64,000 bases of DNA from Firm-04 sp964463355 (GTDB lineage Bacteria; Bacillota; Clostridia; Oscillospirales; Ruminococcaceae): assembly GCA_964463355.1 (NCBI GenBank), contig CAYXBP010000004.1:70669-134668 (forward strand), in the 5' to 3' direction. Positions 17,766-26,310 of the stretch are shown here, piece by piece. The notes under the pieces are model-generated. The model was not told the DNA's origin, did no database searches, and was given only the letters and a program-made list of their open reading frames with translations. Position 1 is the stretch's first letter, and every line of letters starts with the position of its first letter. A program made the translations under genes and the position numbers.

Positions 17766-18380
17766 ATGGCGATGCAGATCATCCCAACCAAAGGCAATCT
17801 GATGGCTGCAAAACGATCGCTGGCACTATGTAAACTTGGATATGACCTGATGGATCGTAAGCGGAATGTTTTGATGAGAGAGCTAATGCAGTTGGTTGAA
17901 CAGGCAAAGTTGCTGCGCAATTCTATACAATCCATTTATGACGAGTCGTATGCCATGCTGCAAAGTGCCAATATCACACTGGGCGTGATCGAGTCTTTTG
18001 CGAATTGCGTTCCCATTGATAACAACATTACTGTGAAAACACGCACTGTAATGGGAGTAGAGATTCCTACAATTGAACATATCCCAGATGATCCACCGAT
18101 TCCCTATGGCTTTTTCAGCACAAATATCGAACTTGATATCGCTTACACATCATTTTGCAAGGTACGTGATATCACTTTGCAGCTTGCTACAGTAGATAAC
18201 GGTGTATATCGTCTGGCGAGTGCCATTGCTGCCACGCAAAAGCGTGCCAATGCACTAAAGAATATCCTTATACCCCGATATACTGAAACCATTCGTATTA
18301 TTTCCGATCATCTGGAAGAAAAAGAACGCGAAGAATTCACGCGCATGAAAATGATCAAGACAAGAAAAAATCTTCGCTGA
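17766..18380 (+). CDS. V-type ATPase subunit D (central shaft)
   Basis: Protein of 204 residues, mostly two long helices forming the rotor axle inside the A3B3 head. Start IIPTKGNLMAAKRSLALCKLGYDLMDRKRNVL is characteristic of the D family, as is the C-terminal RANALKNILIPRY segment. It follows subunit B closely and is the last ATPase gene; the SGNH gene comes 12 bp later. Confidence 0.94.
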   Translation: MAMQIIPTKGNLMAAKRSLALCKLGYDLMDRKRNVLMRELMQLVEQAKLLRNSIQSIYDESYAMLQSANITLGVIESFANCVPIDNNITVKTRTVMGVEIPTIEHIPDDPPIPYGFFSTNIELDIAYTSFCKVRDITLQLATVDNGVYRLASAIAATQKRANALKNILIPRYTETIRIISDHLEEKEREEFTRMKMIKTRKNLR

Positions 18381-18392
18381 GGAAGGCTTAAC

Positions 18393-19607
18393 ATGGAACA
18401 ATACCGTAAGCTCGGCGCACTCACGCTTGCTTCTATTCTGCTAGCAGGCTTTACAGCCTGCAACGATGAAGCTGCATCATCCGATGCGGGGGTACAAAAT
18501 CCCGTTGATAATACCCCCTTTGCAACCTATCTTTCTAACACAGTCATCGCAACGGGTAATAATAAATCTGTTGCAGCGGCTGAGGGCATCACCTACCGTG
18601 CGTTTTTACCTGTAGAAGCATATGGCGACTTTGAATACTGCTTTTATTTTTCCAATACAGTGGATTCGACATGGGATGACGGTAAAAAAACCTACGTAGG
18701 AAAGCAGGGAACGGCGTACACCATTGAATCTGCAAGTATTGGCACTGCAACCGCCTATGAGGCGACTTCGGCTGTTAATAACGAGATTGCTGTAACATTC
18801 GGCGGTGAAACAAGCAAATCAGTCGCGCCAGGTGAAACATTCTGGAGCGACCCTGTTTCCTTTGATGTGCCTAACGGTTCTTATCTTGTATGGACCTGGA
18901 CAGTCAAAGGCGAGGAGATTCCCGCAACCGCAATGTCAGAACTGACTCCCTCCTACTACAACAACGGTTCTGGATTCATCTACAATAATACCATTCCCCT
19001 GCCCCAGCTCATCGGCTGCAATCGCAGTGTAAAAAAGCGTATTGTTACCCTCGGCGATTCTATTACACAAGGCTGCCAAACCACACAATATGGCAATGCT
19101 TTCTGGGCGGCAAAGATCTCCGAGGCACTGGGCAGTGATTACAGTTTGTGGAATCTGGGTCTAGGTCACGCAAGAGCAAGCGACTGCGCAACAAATGGGG
19201 ATTGGTTGCAGCGCGCCTCCCACGCTGATATTGTGATTGTTGCATTTGGCACCAACGATATGCTGTCAGGGCAATACGGGGTTGGTGCGCCCAATGCGGC
19301 TTCATCTATCATCAGCTGGCTGGAATTCATCACAAAGTCGCTTCAAAGTGCAGGCTGTGATGTGATCGTTTTTAACGCACCGCCTTTCGATTACAAAGAA
19401 TTGCAAGAGGGTATCCGTACAGAATTGAATACTATGCTTCCAGATGCTGTTGCACAATGGGACGCATATTATTTTGATTTTGCATCGTCGCTCTCTGACC
19501 CGGCAGACGCAAAAAAGGCTTTGTACGGCGGTCATCCAAATGACGAAGGATGCAAGATCGTTGCGGACAAGTTTTTAGAGCAATACCGCAGCTTGATTAC
19601 AGAGTAA
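18393..19607 (+). CDS. SGNH/GDSL-type hydrolase, probable lipoprotein
   Basis: Protein of 404 residues. Residues 1-23 look like a lipoprotein signal ending in FTAC; the Phe at -3 makes the lipobox weak. Residues 45-200 form an N-terminal beta domain of unknown role. Residues about 210-404 are an SGNH hydrolase: block I LGDSITQG with the nucleophile Ser, block III GTND, and the terminal GGHPND with the catalytic His. Such enzymes remove acetyl or acyl groups from sugars or lipids. It starts 12 bp after V-ATPase subunit D and before any terminator, so it appears to belong to that operon, an unusual placing. A carbohydrate esterase acting on plant or cell-wall polymers is possible; substrate is unknown. 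Confidence 0.82.
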   Translation: MEQYRKLGALTLASILLAGFTACNDEAASSDAGVQNPVDNTPFATYLSNTVIATGNNKSVAAAEGITYRAFLPVEAYGDFEYCFYFSNTVDSTWDDGKKTYVGKQGTAYTIESASIGTATAYEATSAVNNEIAVTFGGETSKSVAPGETFWSDPVSFDVPNGSYLVWTWTVKGEEIPATAMSELTPSYYNNGSGFIYNNTIPLPQLIGCNRSVKKRIVTLGDSITQGCQTTQYGNAFWAAKISEALGSDYSLWNLGLGHARASDCATNGDWLQRASHADIVIVAFGTNDMLSGQYGVGAPNAASSIISWLEFITKSLQSAGCDVIVFNAPPFDYKELQEGIRTELNTMLPDAVAQWDAYYFDFASSLSDPADAKKALYGGHPNDEGCKIVADKFLEQYRSLITE

Positions 19608-19642
19608 CATAGGCGATAATTTATATAAGCATAAAGAAAACA

Positions 19643-19679
19643 AGCCCCGAAGCAGCAATTGATAAACTGCTTCGGGGCT
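19643..19679 (-). terminator. terminator between convergent operons
   Basis: Perfect 13-bp stem AGCCCCGAAGCAG / CTGCTTCGGGGCT with an 11-base loop. On the minus strand a T-rich tail (TTGTTTTCTTT) follows, so it mainly ends the operon at 19687-30655; it may also act on the plus strand. Confidence 0.8.
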
Positions 19680-19686
19680 ACATGTT

Positions 19687-20664
19687 TTATGTATCGGCGT
19701 TTTGTATGCAGATAACATAGCCGCCCATATTATCGCCAGAAACGGTAATGGGCAAATCTTTTGGAACAGTAACTTCTGTCATCGCACCATCTGAGGCAGC
19801 AGGCACATAATAAACCGTATAAGTCGCATTGTTTGCGGTGATGCTTAAGGGGGCATCCGCGCCATGAGAAGTACGCAACAACGCAAGATATTCTTCCAAG
19901 CAGAGATTCTGCTGGGTCATATACTGCGCGTGAGGAATGCCCACATAACGATAATGCCAAATCTGCTCTGCCATACCTGTATGCTCGGTTTTTTCGCCAG
20001 TATAACGCTGCACAAAGCCGTATTCAGCACAGTGGGATTGCAGCCAACCATAATTCCCGTTGGGTTGATAGGGAGAATGCGTTCCAACCGTTTCATCCCA
20101 CACAGCAAGATCAATGGAAAGCCCGCTTGCGCGCTCGGGTATGGCGACCTGATAGGCAAGTGCTTTGGGTGCTTCGGTGGTTGCATAAATCATAACATTA
20201 CCAAGATTGGTGGCTGCGTAAAAATCATTGAACATACGAATGAGATCATTTGACATCCGCTTTGAGATTTGCAGATTCCGCGTTGGCAGACGAAAATGCG
20301 CATAGTCCAACTCGGCAAATGCAACAGAATCCCCTTGTCCTTGCCAAGAATACGTATCATTGACCAGAACCAGAGAACCTGTATGCACCTCAGAGCCAAG
20401 CAGCGTCAGTTTTGGAAGGTTTTCATCTGGAGTGCTGGTTGTAGTTGTCGTTGCAACCGTGGTCGATGTTGACTGATTATTCGACGTTGTCGACGTCGGT
20501 GCTGTACCGTATGGATCAATACCAGAATTGGTCTGCACGATCAGCTGACCGTTTTCTCCGCGCCAGCTATTATAGGCGCGGCGGACGAAATCTGCTGCAA
20601 AAATCAGAAAAATCATCGCCGACAAAATCACGGCAATGCGTCCGTAATCAATGCGTCTCGCCAT
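19687..20664 (-). CDS. VanY-like (peptidase M15B) protein, probably inactive
   Basis: Protein of 325 residues: membrane anchor at 10-28, a Thr/Ser-rich linker at about 55-80, then a domain like VanY D-alanyl-D-alanine carboxypeptidases. The fold signature is clear (PERASGLSIDLAVW, NYGWLQSHCAEYGFVQRY, IWHYRYVG). Two key residues are changed. The first zinc His of the usual SEHxxGLAxD motif is Arg, and the catalytic Glu three before the second zinc His is Gln (QIWH in place of EPWH). The zinc Asp and last His remain. It is therefore likely a wall-facing pseudoenzyme that binds rather than cuts peptidoglycan stems. It is the last gene of the tepA-plsC operon, 15 bp after plsC, with AAGGAG before its ATG. 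Confidence 0.78.
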   Translation of the reverse strand: MARRIDYGRIAVILSAMIFLIFAADFVRRAYNSWRGENGQLIVQTNSGIDPYGTAPTSTTSNNQSTSTTVATTTTTSTPDENLPKLTLLGSEVHTGSLVLVNDTYSWQGQGDSVAFAELDYAHFRLPTRNLQISKRMSNDLIRMFNDFYAATNLGNVMIYATTEAPKALAYQVAIPERASGLSIDLAVWDETVGTHSPYQPNGNYGWLQSHCAEYGFVQRYTGEKTEHTGMAEQIWHYRYVGIPHAQYMTQQNLCLEEYLALLRTSHGADAPLSITANNATYTVYYVPAASDGAMTEVTVPKDLPITVSGDNMGGYVICIQNADT

Positions 20665-20679
20665 GAGATATGCACTCCT

Positions 20680-21318
20680 TTATTCTTCCGATGTTTTTTC
20701 AGAGATGGCTGCCTGTTCCTTTTCGGGAGGCAGCAGAGCCGAAACCGCTTCGTGCATTTCGGTACGAATTCGGCGCAGTTCACGGGGATTTGGTTCAGTA
20801 AGTGGCTCATTCAACAGGTGCAATGGCTTACCGTAGGTAATGGTAATACGGCTGCGAAAATGCAGCTTGCCCTCAAACTGAACCGATACAGGTACCACAT
20901 CCGTACCTGTCTGTGCAACAATATATGCTGCACCCGACTTGAATCTGCCGAGCTTGCCATCTTTTGAACGTGTTCCCTCTGGAAAGATCAAGCCGTTTTT
21001 ACCCTGTTTCAGGCGCATGGTGAGTTCATCCAATGGGGAAAGATCACCGCTGCCGCGATCAATGGCAATGGCACCCAAAGCCGTAATGATTTTTTCAAAC
21101 AGTTTGTTTTTGAACAGTTCCTGCTTGGCAATGAAGCAAAACTGCTGCTTTGGAACAAGCAACGGAATCAATACGGGATCTACATTGCTGCGATGATTGC
21201 TCACAAACAGATATCCACCCTGCTGTGGTATGTTTTCTTTACCAACGCCGTGAATCGAAAAGCAAAGATGCATGATTGGCCGTACAACCATCATCGAAAA
21301 ACGATAAAACTTATTCAT
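20680..21318 (-). CDS. plsC: 1-acyl-sn-glycerol-3-phosphate acyltransferase
   Basis: Protein of 212 residues. It adds the second acyl chain to lysophosphatidate at the inner membrane face, giving phosphatidate. Motif NHRSNVDP (catalytic NHxxxxD) and the substrate-binding FPEGTRS are intact, and an N-terminal hydrophobic helix serves as anchor. Start at ATG 21318 overlaps the end of cmk by eight bases; upstream in-frame ATGs lie deep inside cmk. The cmk-plsC order is common in Clostridia and links nucleotide supply for CDP-lipids with phosphatidate synthesis. Confidence 0.9.
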   Translation of the reverse strand: MNKFYRFSMMVVRPIMHLCFSIHGVGKENIPQQGGYLFVSNHRSNVDPVLIPLLVPKQQFCFIAKQELFKNKLFEKIITALGAIAIDRGSGDLSPLDELTMRLKQGKNGLIFPEGTRSKDGKLGRFKSGAAYIVAQTGTDVVPVSVQFEGKLHFRSRITITYGKPLHLLNEPLTEPNPRELRRIRTEMHEAVSALLPPEKEQAAISEKTSEE

Positions 21319-21997
21319 GGAGTTCCAGACGCTCCTTACAAATACGATACAATGCCTCAAATGATTCTGCCAGATCAAAGGATGTCGTGTCCAACAATAC
21401 AGCATCTTCAGCTTGCTTCAGAGGTGCAATTGCTCGTGTAGAATCTTGGTGATCGCGCTGTATTACATCTTCCAGCACGGTCTGATAATCTGGAGCAGAT
21501 TTACCCATTTTCTCGCAAAGCTCGTCATATCTGCGCTTGGCACGTTGCTCCGCTGAGGCTGTCAGAAAGATTTTCACATCGGCGTTTGGCAGCACCACGG
21601 TGCCGATATCTCTGCCGTCCATCACCACGGATTGTTCCTTAGCAAGCTGTTGCTGCAAATCAAACAGAAAGGCACGTACTTCTGGCAGTGCTGACACACG
21701 AGATGCTGCCATGGAAACAGCGTTGGTACGAATTCTTTCGGAAACATCCATATCATTGATGTAGACACGTTGAACGCCATGCTCATTGTTTAGAGCAATG
21801 TGTAGACAAGGCAGATGGGAAATGATCTCTTCCATTGGCTTTAGCTGATTGAGAAGCGCATAATAAGCAATTGCTCGATACATTGCACCTGTATCCACAT
21901 ACAAAAAGCCAAGGCGCTCGGCAAGCTTACGAGCTAAGGTACTTTTGCCGGCACCGGCAGGGCCATCAATGGCGATATTGTAAACTGTATCTGACAT
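21311..21997 (-). CDS. cmk: cytidylate kinase
   Basis: Protein of 228 residues, standard length for the bacterial (d)CMP kinase. Walker A GPAGAGKST is at residues 11-19, followed by VDTGAMYRA, the CMP-binding region, DGRDIGT and the LID segment QRDHQDSTRAIAPL. It phosphorylates CMP and dCMP using ATP. It lies 18 bp after the BaiN-like gene and overlaps plsC. Confidence 0.97.
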   Translation of the reverse strand: MSDTVYNIAIDGPAGAGKSTLARKLAERLGFLYVDTGAMYRAIAYYALLNQLKPMEEIISHLPCLHIALNNEHGVQRVYINDMDVSERIRTNAVSMAASRVSALPEVRAFLFDLQQQLAKEQSVVMDGRDIGTVVLPNADVKIFLTASAEQRAKRRYDELCEKMGKSAPDYQTVLEDVIQRDHQDSTRAIAPLKQAEDAVLLDTTSFDLAESFEALYRICKERLELHE

Positions 21998-22015
21998 TAC
22001 ATAACCTCCAAATCA

Positions 22016-23236
22016 TTATATCACGCAGCCTGCTGCATAGCCTGTTGCAAAGGCAATTTGCAAATTATAACCGCCTGTGTAGGCATCCACATCCAGCAGT
22101 TCCCCTGCAAAAAACAGATTCTTACACAGTTTGGACTCCATGGTTTTAGGCGAGACTTCTTTCACTGATACGCCGCCCCTTGTTACAATCGCTTCGGCAA
22201 TGGGACGCATACTTCGGCAATGCAAGGGCAATGCTTTGATCGTCATTCCCAGTTGCTGCCGCTGCTGTTTTGTCACGCTGTTCACACGCAATTCAGGTGA
22301 AAGTGCAGAGAGTTCCAGTACAACAGGAATCACAGACGAGGGCAGCAGCTTTTGCAGCGTATTGGCGAGAATGCGATTTGGCGATTCAGAAAAGTCACGC
22401 TGTATGCGCAAATCAAGCTGATCCGCACGCAATGCAGGTTTCATATCAATAAAAAGTGTGTATTCTGTTGCACGATTCGCATTCATCATAGCACTGGCAG
22501 ACAGTACAAGAGGCCCTGACACACCAAAGTGCGTAAACAACATCTCCCCCTGTTCACTGAAACAGGTTACATCGCCCTGTTTGACTGTCAGCAGAACATT
22601 TTTCAACGAAAGTCCGCTCATACGTGCGGGATACTCCTCCACCGTAACGATGGGCACAAGAGATGGCTGAGGGGCTACAATACTATGACCAGCCATCTTT
22701 GCTAGGCGGTATCCATCACCGCGAGAACCAGTTCTTGGATAGGATGCACCGCCCGTTGCAAGCAAAATTGACTGCGCATAAAAAGATTGCTCTCCACTTT
22801 TTACGCCAATACACACGCCCTCTTGCAAGATCAGTGCATCCACGCGGGCACGTTCGATGCGTACGCCAGCCCTTTTCATCGCTGAAAGTAATGCTTGAAC
22901 AATATCAGCAGCACGGTCACTTTGTGGAAACACGCGTCTGCCACGTTCAACCTTCAACGGCACACCTTCCTGCTCAAAAAAAGCCATGACATTCTCGGGC
23001 ATACATTGAGAAAAGGCTGAGTAGAGGAATCGACTATTGCGGGGAATATTTGCCATAAGCGTATCCATATCGCAAGCATTCGTGACATTACAACGCCCCT
23101 TACCCGTGATTGAAAGCTTATGCCCCAGTCGATCATTGCCATCCAACAGCAATACATTTCTGCCAAGTTTCGCGGCGGTAATGGCGGCATAACAGCCTGC
23201 TGCGCCACCGCCCACTACAATTACATCAGTTTTCAT
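22016..23236 (-). CDS. NAD(P)/FAD-dependent oxidoreductase, HI0933/BaiN-like
   Basis: Protein of 406 residues. An N-terminal dinucleotide-binding motif (VVGGGAAGCYAAITAAKLG) binds FAD; GKGRCNVTN and the C-terminal FAGELLDVDAYTGGYNLQIAFATGYAAG are family signatures. Some gut relatives (BaiN) reduce bile acid intermediates, but the family is widespread and most members have no known substrate. The ATG overlaps the end of the DUF3006 gene by 11 bp, so the two are translated together. The common placing next to cmk is typical of Firmicutes. Confidence 0.9.
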   Translation of the reverse strand: MKTDVIVVGGGAAGCYAAITAAKLGRNVLLLDGNDRLGHKLSITGKGRCNVTNACDMDTLMANIPRNSRFLYSAFSQCMPENVMAFFEQEGVPLKVERGRRVFPQSDRAADIVQALLSAMKRAGVRIERARVDALILQEGVCIGVKSGEQSFYAQSILLATGGASYPRTGSRGDGYRLAKMAGHSIVAPQPSLVPIVTVEEYPARMSGLSLKNVLLTVKQGDVTCFSEQGEMLFTHFGVSGPLVLSASAMMNANRATEYTLFIDMKPALRADQLDLRIQRDFSESPNRILANTLQKLLPSSVIPVVLELSALSPELRVNSVTKQQRQQLGMTIKALPLHCRSMRPIAEAIVTRGGVSVKEVSPKTMESKLCKNLFFAGELLDVDAYTGGYNLQIAFATGYAAGCVI

Positions 23237-23456
23237 GGTGTATCAGGCGATGAAATCGCTGCACAGCAAGTTTGCGGCGCATATCAGTAGCTGAAGCATC
23301 AACTTGCCAACCGTTTTCCGTTTGGTGCAGCACATCACCTGCACGAACTGCAACACCCAGCATCGGTAAGGAAATACTATGGTAGGTGACTGCACCAGTG
23401 CTATCAGTGATCTCTAATACAGCGACACCGTCTTCAATACGCTCAACCAGAATCAT
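23226..23456 (-). CDS. DUF3006 family small protein
   Basis: Protein of 76 residues, without membrane segments, likely a small beta-barrel domain (VERIEDGVAVLEI, then SLPMLGVAVRAGDVL, then a basic helix RRKLAVQRFHRL). DUF3006 genes are often found next to metallo-beta-lactamase-fold hydrolases, and here its ATG (TGATG) shares a base with the stop of such a gene. ATG 23456 has GGGAGG seven bases upstream and is preferred to the GTG one codon earlier. Function is unknown; a partner role for the hydrolase is inferred from pairing. Confidence 0.8.
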   Translation of the reverse strand: MILVERIEDGVAVLEITDSTGAVTYHSISLPMLGVAVRAGDVLHQTENGWQVDASATDMRRKLAVQRFHRLIHHEN

Positions 23457-24427
23457 CACCCTGCCTCCCTTCTGTCTTCATCTGCCTGGTAGTGGATAGT
23501 TACCATCAATTGCACACCGTCGGATGAAAACATCACATCTCCGTCGGTATCGGTACGGTAAACCTGATCCGTATAGGCACCTATCCGCTTCAGGCATTGC
23601 ACGGATGGATGTCCGTAATCATTCTCTGCGCCAACGGGGATCATAACGCACCAAGGCCGAACTGCTGCAAGAAAAGCATCGCAAGTAGACGAATTACTAC
23701 CATGATGCGCACACTTCAGAACATCTACAGGCTGGATCAATGCTTGTTCCAAAAAATCACGTTCGGCTTTTGCTGTAAGATCACCGCAGAACAAAAAGCT
23801 ATTCTCATGATGGTCGATCCTACACAGCAGTGAACAGTCGTTCAAATCAGTATAGGCACTGTTATCCACGGAAAGAAATGTCAGTATCGCATCATTCAGA
23901 GCAAGAGTTTCACCACACTGGGGAATGCAAATTGTTGCACCTGATGCTTCCATCGCATCCATAAAGTCAAAAAAGTGTGCGGAAGTTGGGGTCAGCGCAT
24001 CAGGGAAATCGCATAAATACAGCAAATCTACGGGAATTTCCTCCAGCACGGTGATAAGACCGCCAAAATGGTCATAGTGAGGATGCGAGTTAATAACATA
24101 ATCCAGTTTTTGTACGCCAATCGCGTGCAGCATACGCACAAGGTGATCACCATGATCACGCTCACCGCCATCAATCAGCACATCATAAGACGCAGTACGA
24201 ATCACAAACGCGTCCCCCTGTCCCACATCCAACATATAAACGCGCAGTTCATTGCCCTGAATAGGTTGATCGGTGGGCAGGGTGATATACCATATGACGG
24301 TTGCAAACAGGAAAACCAGCAGGCTCTCAATTACTTTGACGATTTTCTCCTTGTTTTGTGTGTTTTTTCGGCATTGCCTCTGCTTTGACCGATGCCGCCT
24401 TTGGCGTGTTTTGTTTCTGCGTTCCAT
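23456..24427 (-). CDS. MBL-fold hydrolase, ComEC-C-terminal-like, membrane anchored
   Basis: Protein of 323 residues: a very basic N-terminus (1-28), one membrane helix (about 32-50), then a metallo-beta-lactamase domain with MLDVGQGDAF, DGGERDHGDH, the metal motif SHPHYDHFGG, FCGDLT and AHHGS. It resembles the free-standing form of the ComEC C-terminal domain, predicted to act on DNA or phosphodiesters outside the membrane. The only good start, ATG 24427 with AAAGGA upstream, lies 97 bp inside the end of ygiQ. The next in-frame ATG would delete the helix. It overlaps DUF3006 at its end. Confidence 0.85.
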   Translation of the reverse strand: MERRNKTRQRRHRSKQRQCRKNTQNKEKIVKVIESLLVFLFATVIWYITLPTDQPIQGNELRVYMLDVGQGDAFVIRTASYDVLIDGGERDHGDHLVRMLHAIGVQKLDYVINSHPHYDHFGGLITVLEEIPVDLLYLCDFPDALTPTSAHFFDFMDAMEASGATICIPQCGETLALNDAILTFLSVDNSAYTDLNDCSLLCRIDHHENSFLFCGDLTAKAERDFLEQALIQPVDVLKCAHHGSNSSTCDAFLAAVRPWCVMIPVGAENDYGHPSVQCLKRIGAYTDQVYRTDTDGDVMFSSDGVQLMVTIHYQADEDRREAG

Positions 24428-26268
24428 CGGCTGTCGTTTCCTTTCTTTGACAGACTGCCCGCATACTTCCCACCAATTTCAGCAGGCACCAAGCAATGCG
24501 CTCCGCTGCCAATGAGATCACGGCGGTTTGCTTTGCACAGTGTCGCACGGATCAGGGCATGGTTTTCAGGCTTGAAATATTGCAACAGAGCGCGCTGCTC
24601 GGCTTTTTCTTTGGCGGTGCGCGGAACATAGATCGGCTGCATGGTGTAAGGATTCAACCCCGTATAAAACATACAAGTTGAGATTGTGCCAGGGGTTGGA
24701 TAAAAATCCTGCACCTGTTCAGGACGCAAGCCTTCCTCTTTCAGAAAACACGCCAACGCAATGGCATCTTTCATGGTACTGCCAGGATGGGAACTCATGA
24801 GATAAGGTACAAGATATTGCTCCATATTCATGCTCTTAGTCAAACCATAAAAACGCTTTTGAAATGCTTTATACGCCTCAATATGTGGTTTGCCCATAGC
24901 ATCCAGCACGGCGGCGGAACAATGCTCTGGAGCAACCTTTAACTGTCCGCTAACATGATAATGAACAAGCTCCTTGAAAAAACTATCGTCGCGATCCTCC
25001 ATCAGGTAATCATACCGAATACCAGAACGAATAAAGACACGCTTCACCTTGGGCAGATTACGCAGCTTACGCAACAGATTCAGATACTCCGTATGGTCAA
25101 CGCGAAGATTTTTACAGGGTATAGGTGCAAGACACTTTCTCCCCTTACACAAACCATGTTCCAGCTGCTTTTCGCAGGATACATGACGAAAATTTGCGGT
25201 TGGCCCACCCACATCATGAATGTAGCCCTTGAAATCTGGCAATGTAGTAAGCAGTTTCGCTTCTTTCATCACAGATTCCTCGCTGCGCGTAGCAATTCTT
25301 CTGCCCTGATGCAGCGCAATGGAACAGAAGTTACAGAATCCAAAGCAACCGCGGTTATGGGTAATAGAAAACCGTACTTCCTCGATGGCAGGTACGCCAC
25401 CCTCTTTTTCATACATGGGATGATAGGTGCGCATATAAGGCAATGCATAAACGGCATCCAGTTCCTCGGTGGTGAGGGAAAGCGCAGGAGGATTCTGCAC
25501 TAGCATACGGTCACCATGACGTTGGATAACACGTTTACCATAGACCTCATCCTGCTGATCGTACTGGATTCGGCAAGCGCGAGCATATGCTTCTTTGCTC
25601 TTGCAGACTTGCACAAAGGAAGGGCATTCTGCACTGCCGATGGGCGTATTCACGGGGGATGTGAGATAGCAAGTACCGCGCACATCCGTGATATCACAAA
25701 GAGGCACCCCGTTGTGCAAATGGTCAGCAAGCTCCACGATACTGTGTTCGCCCATACCAAACATCAGGATATCCGCACCGCTATCCACCAGTATTGACGG
25801 TTTAACAGTATCTTCCCAATAATCATAGTGAGCGAATCGCCGTAAAGAAGCTTCCAAACCGCCAATGAGGATCGGCACATCTCCATAAATTCGGCGCAGC
25901 ATACGGCAATACACAGTAATGGCACGGTCGGGACGTTTTCCAGCTTTTCTTCCAGCAGAGTAAGCATCATCGCTGCGCCTTTTTTTGGCAGCGGTATAAT
26001 GTGCAACCATACTATCAATATTGCCTGCGGTTACAAGGAATGCAAGCCTGGGTCTGCCAAAACGCTTGAAATCGCTTTCGGAACGCCAATCGGGCTGGGG
26101 CAAAATGGCAACGGAATATCCCTTGGACTGCAACACGCGCGAAATAATCGCTACACCGAAGCTAGGATGATCCACATAGGCATCGCCTGTAATATAGACA
26201 AAGTCGGGCTGTGTGATACCCTGTGCCTGCAATTCTTCAAGTGTTACGGGCAAAAATCCGTTTTCCAT
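24331..26268 (-). CDS. YgiQ-family radical SAM protein
   Basis: Protein of 645 residues of the UPF0313 family. A radical SAM cluster motif is present as CFGFCNFCS (CxxxCxxC) near residue 315, after an N-terminal domain (FVYITGDAYVDHPSFG) that resembles cobalamin-binding folds. The family's reaction is unknown. The C-terminal 40 residues are low-complexity and basic, and they are encoded in the stretch shared with the next gene. It starts 42 bp after ftsK within the same operon. Confidence 0.92.
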   Translation of the reverse strand: MENGFLPVTLEELQAQGITQPDFVYITGDAYVDHPSFGVAIISRVLQSKGYSVAILPQPDWRSESDFKRFGRPRLAFLVTAGNIDSMVAHYTAAKKRRSDDAYSAGRKAGKRPDRAITVYCRMLRRIYGDVPILIGGLEASLRRFAHYDYWEDTVKPSILVDSGADILMFGMGEHSIVELADHLHNGVPLCDITDVRGTCYLTSPVNTPIGSAECPSFVQVCKSKEAYARACRIQYDQQDEVYGKRVIQRHGDRMLVQNPPALSLTTEELDAVYALPYMRTYHPMYEKEGGVPAIEEVRFSITHNRGCFGFCNFCSIALHQGRRIATRSEESVMKEAKLLTTLPDFKGYIHDVGGPTANFRHVSCEKQLEHGLCKGRKCLAPIPCKNLRVDHTEYLNLLRKLRNLPKVKRVFIRSGIRYDYLMEDRDDSFFKELVHYHVSGQLKVAPEHCSAAVLDAMGKPHIEAYKAFQKRFYGLTKSMNMEQYLVPYLMSSHPGSTMKDAIALACFLKEEGLRPEQVQDFYPTPGTISTCMFYTGLNPYTMQPIYVPRTAKEKAEQRALLQYFKPENHALIRATLCKANRRDLIGSGAHCLVPAEIGGKYAGSLSKKGNDSRWNAETKHAKGGIGQSRGNAEKTHKTRRKSSK

Positions 26269-26310
26269 TGTTTACGCCTCCTGATCTGTTCATTGTCGTA
26301 AAAGGGTTCA

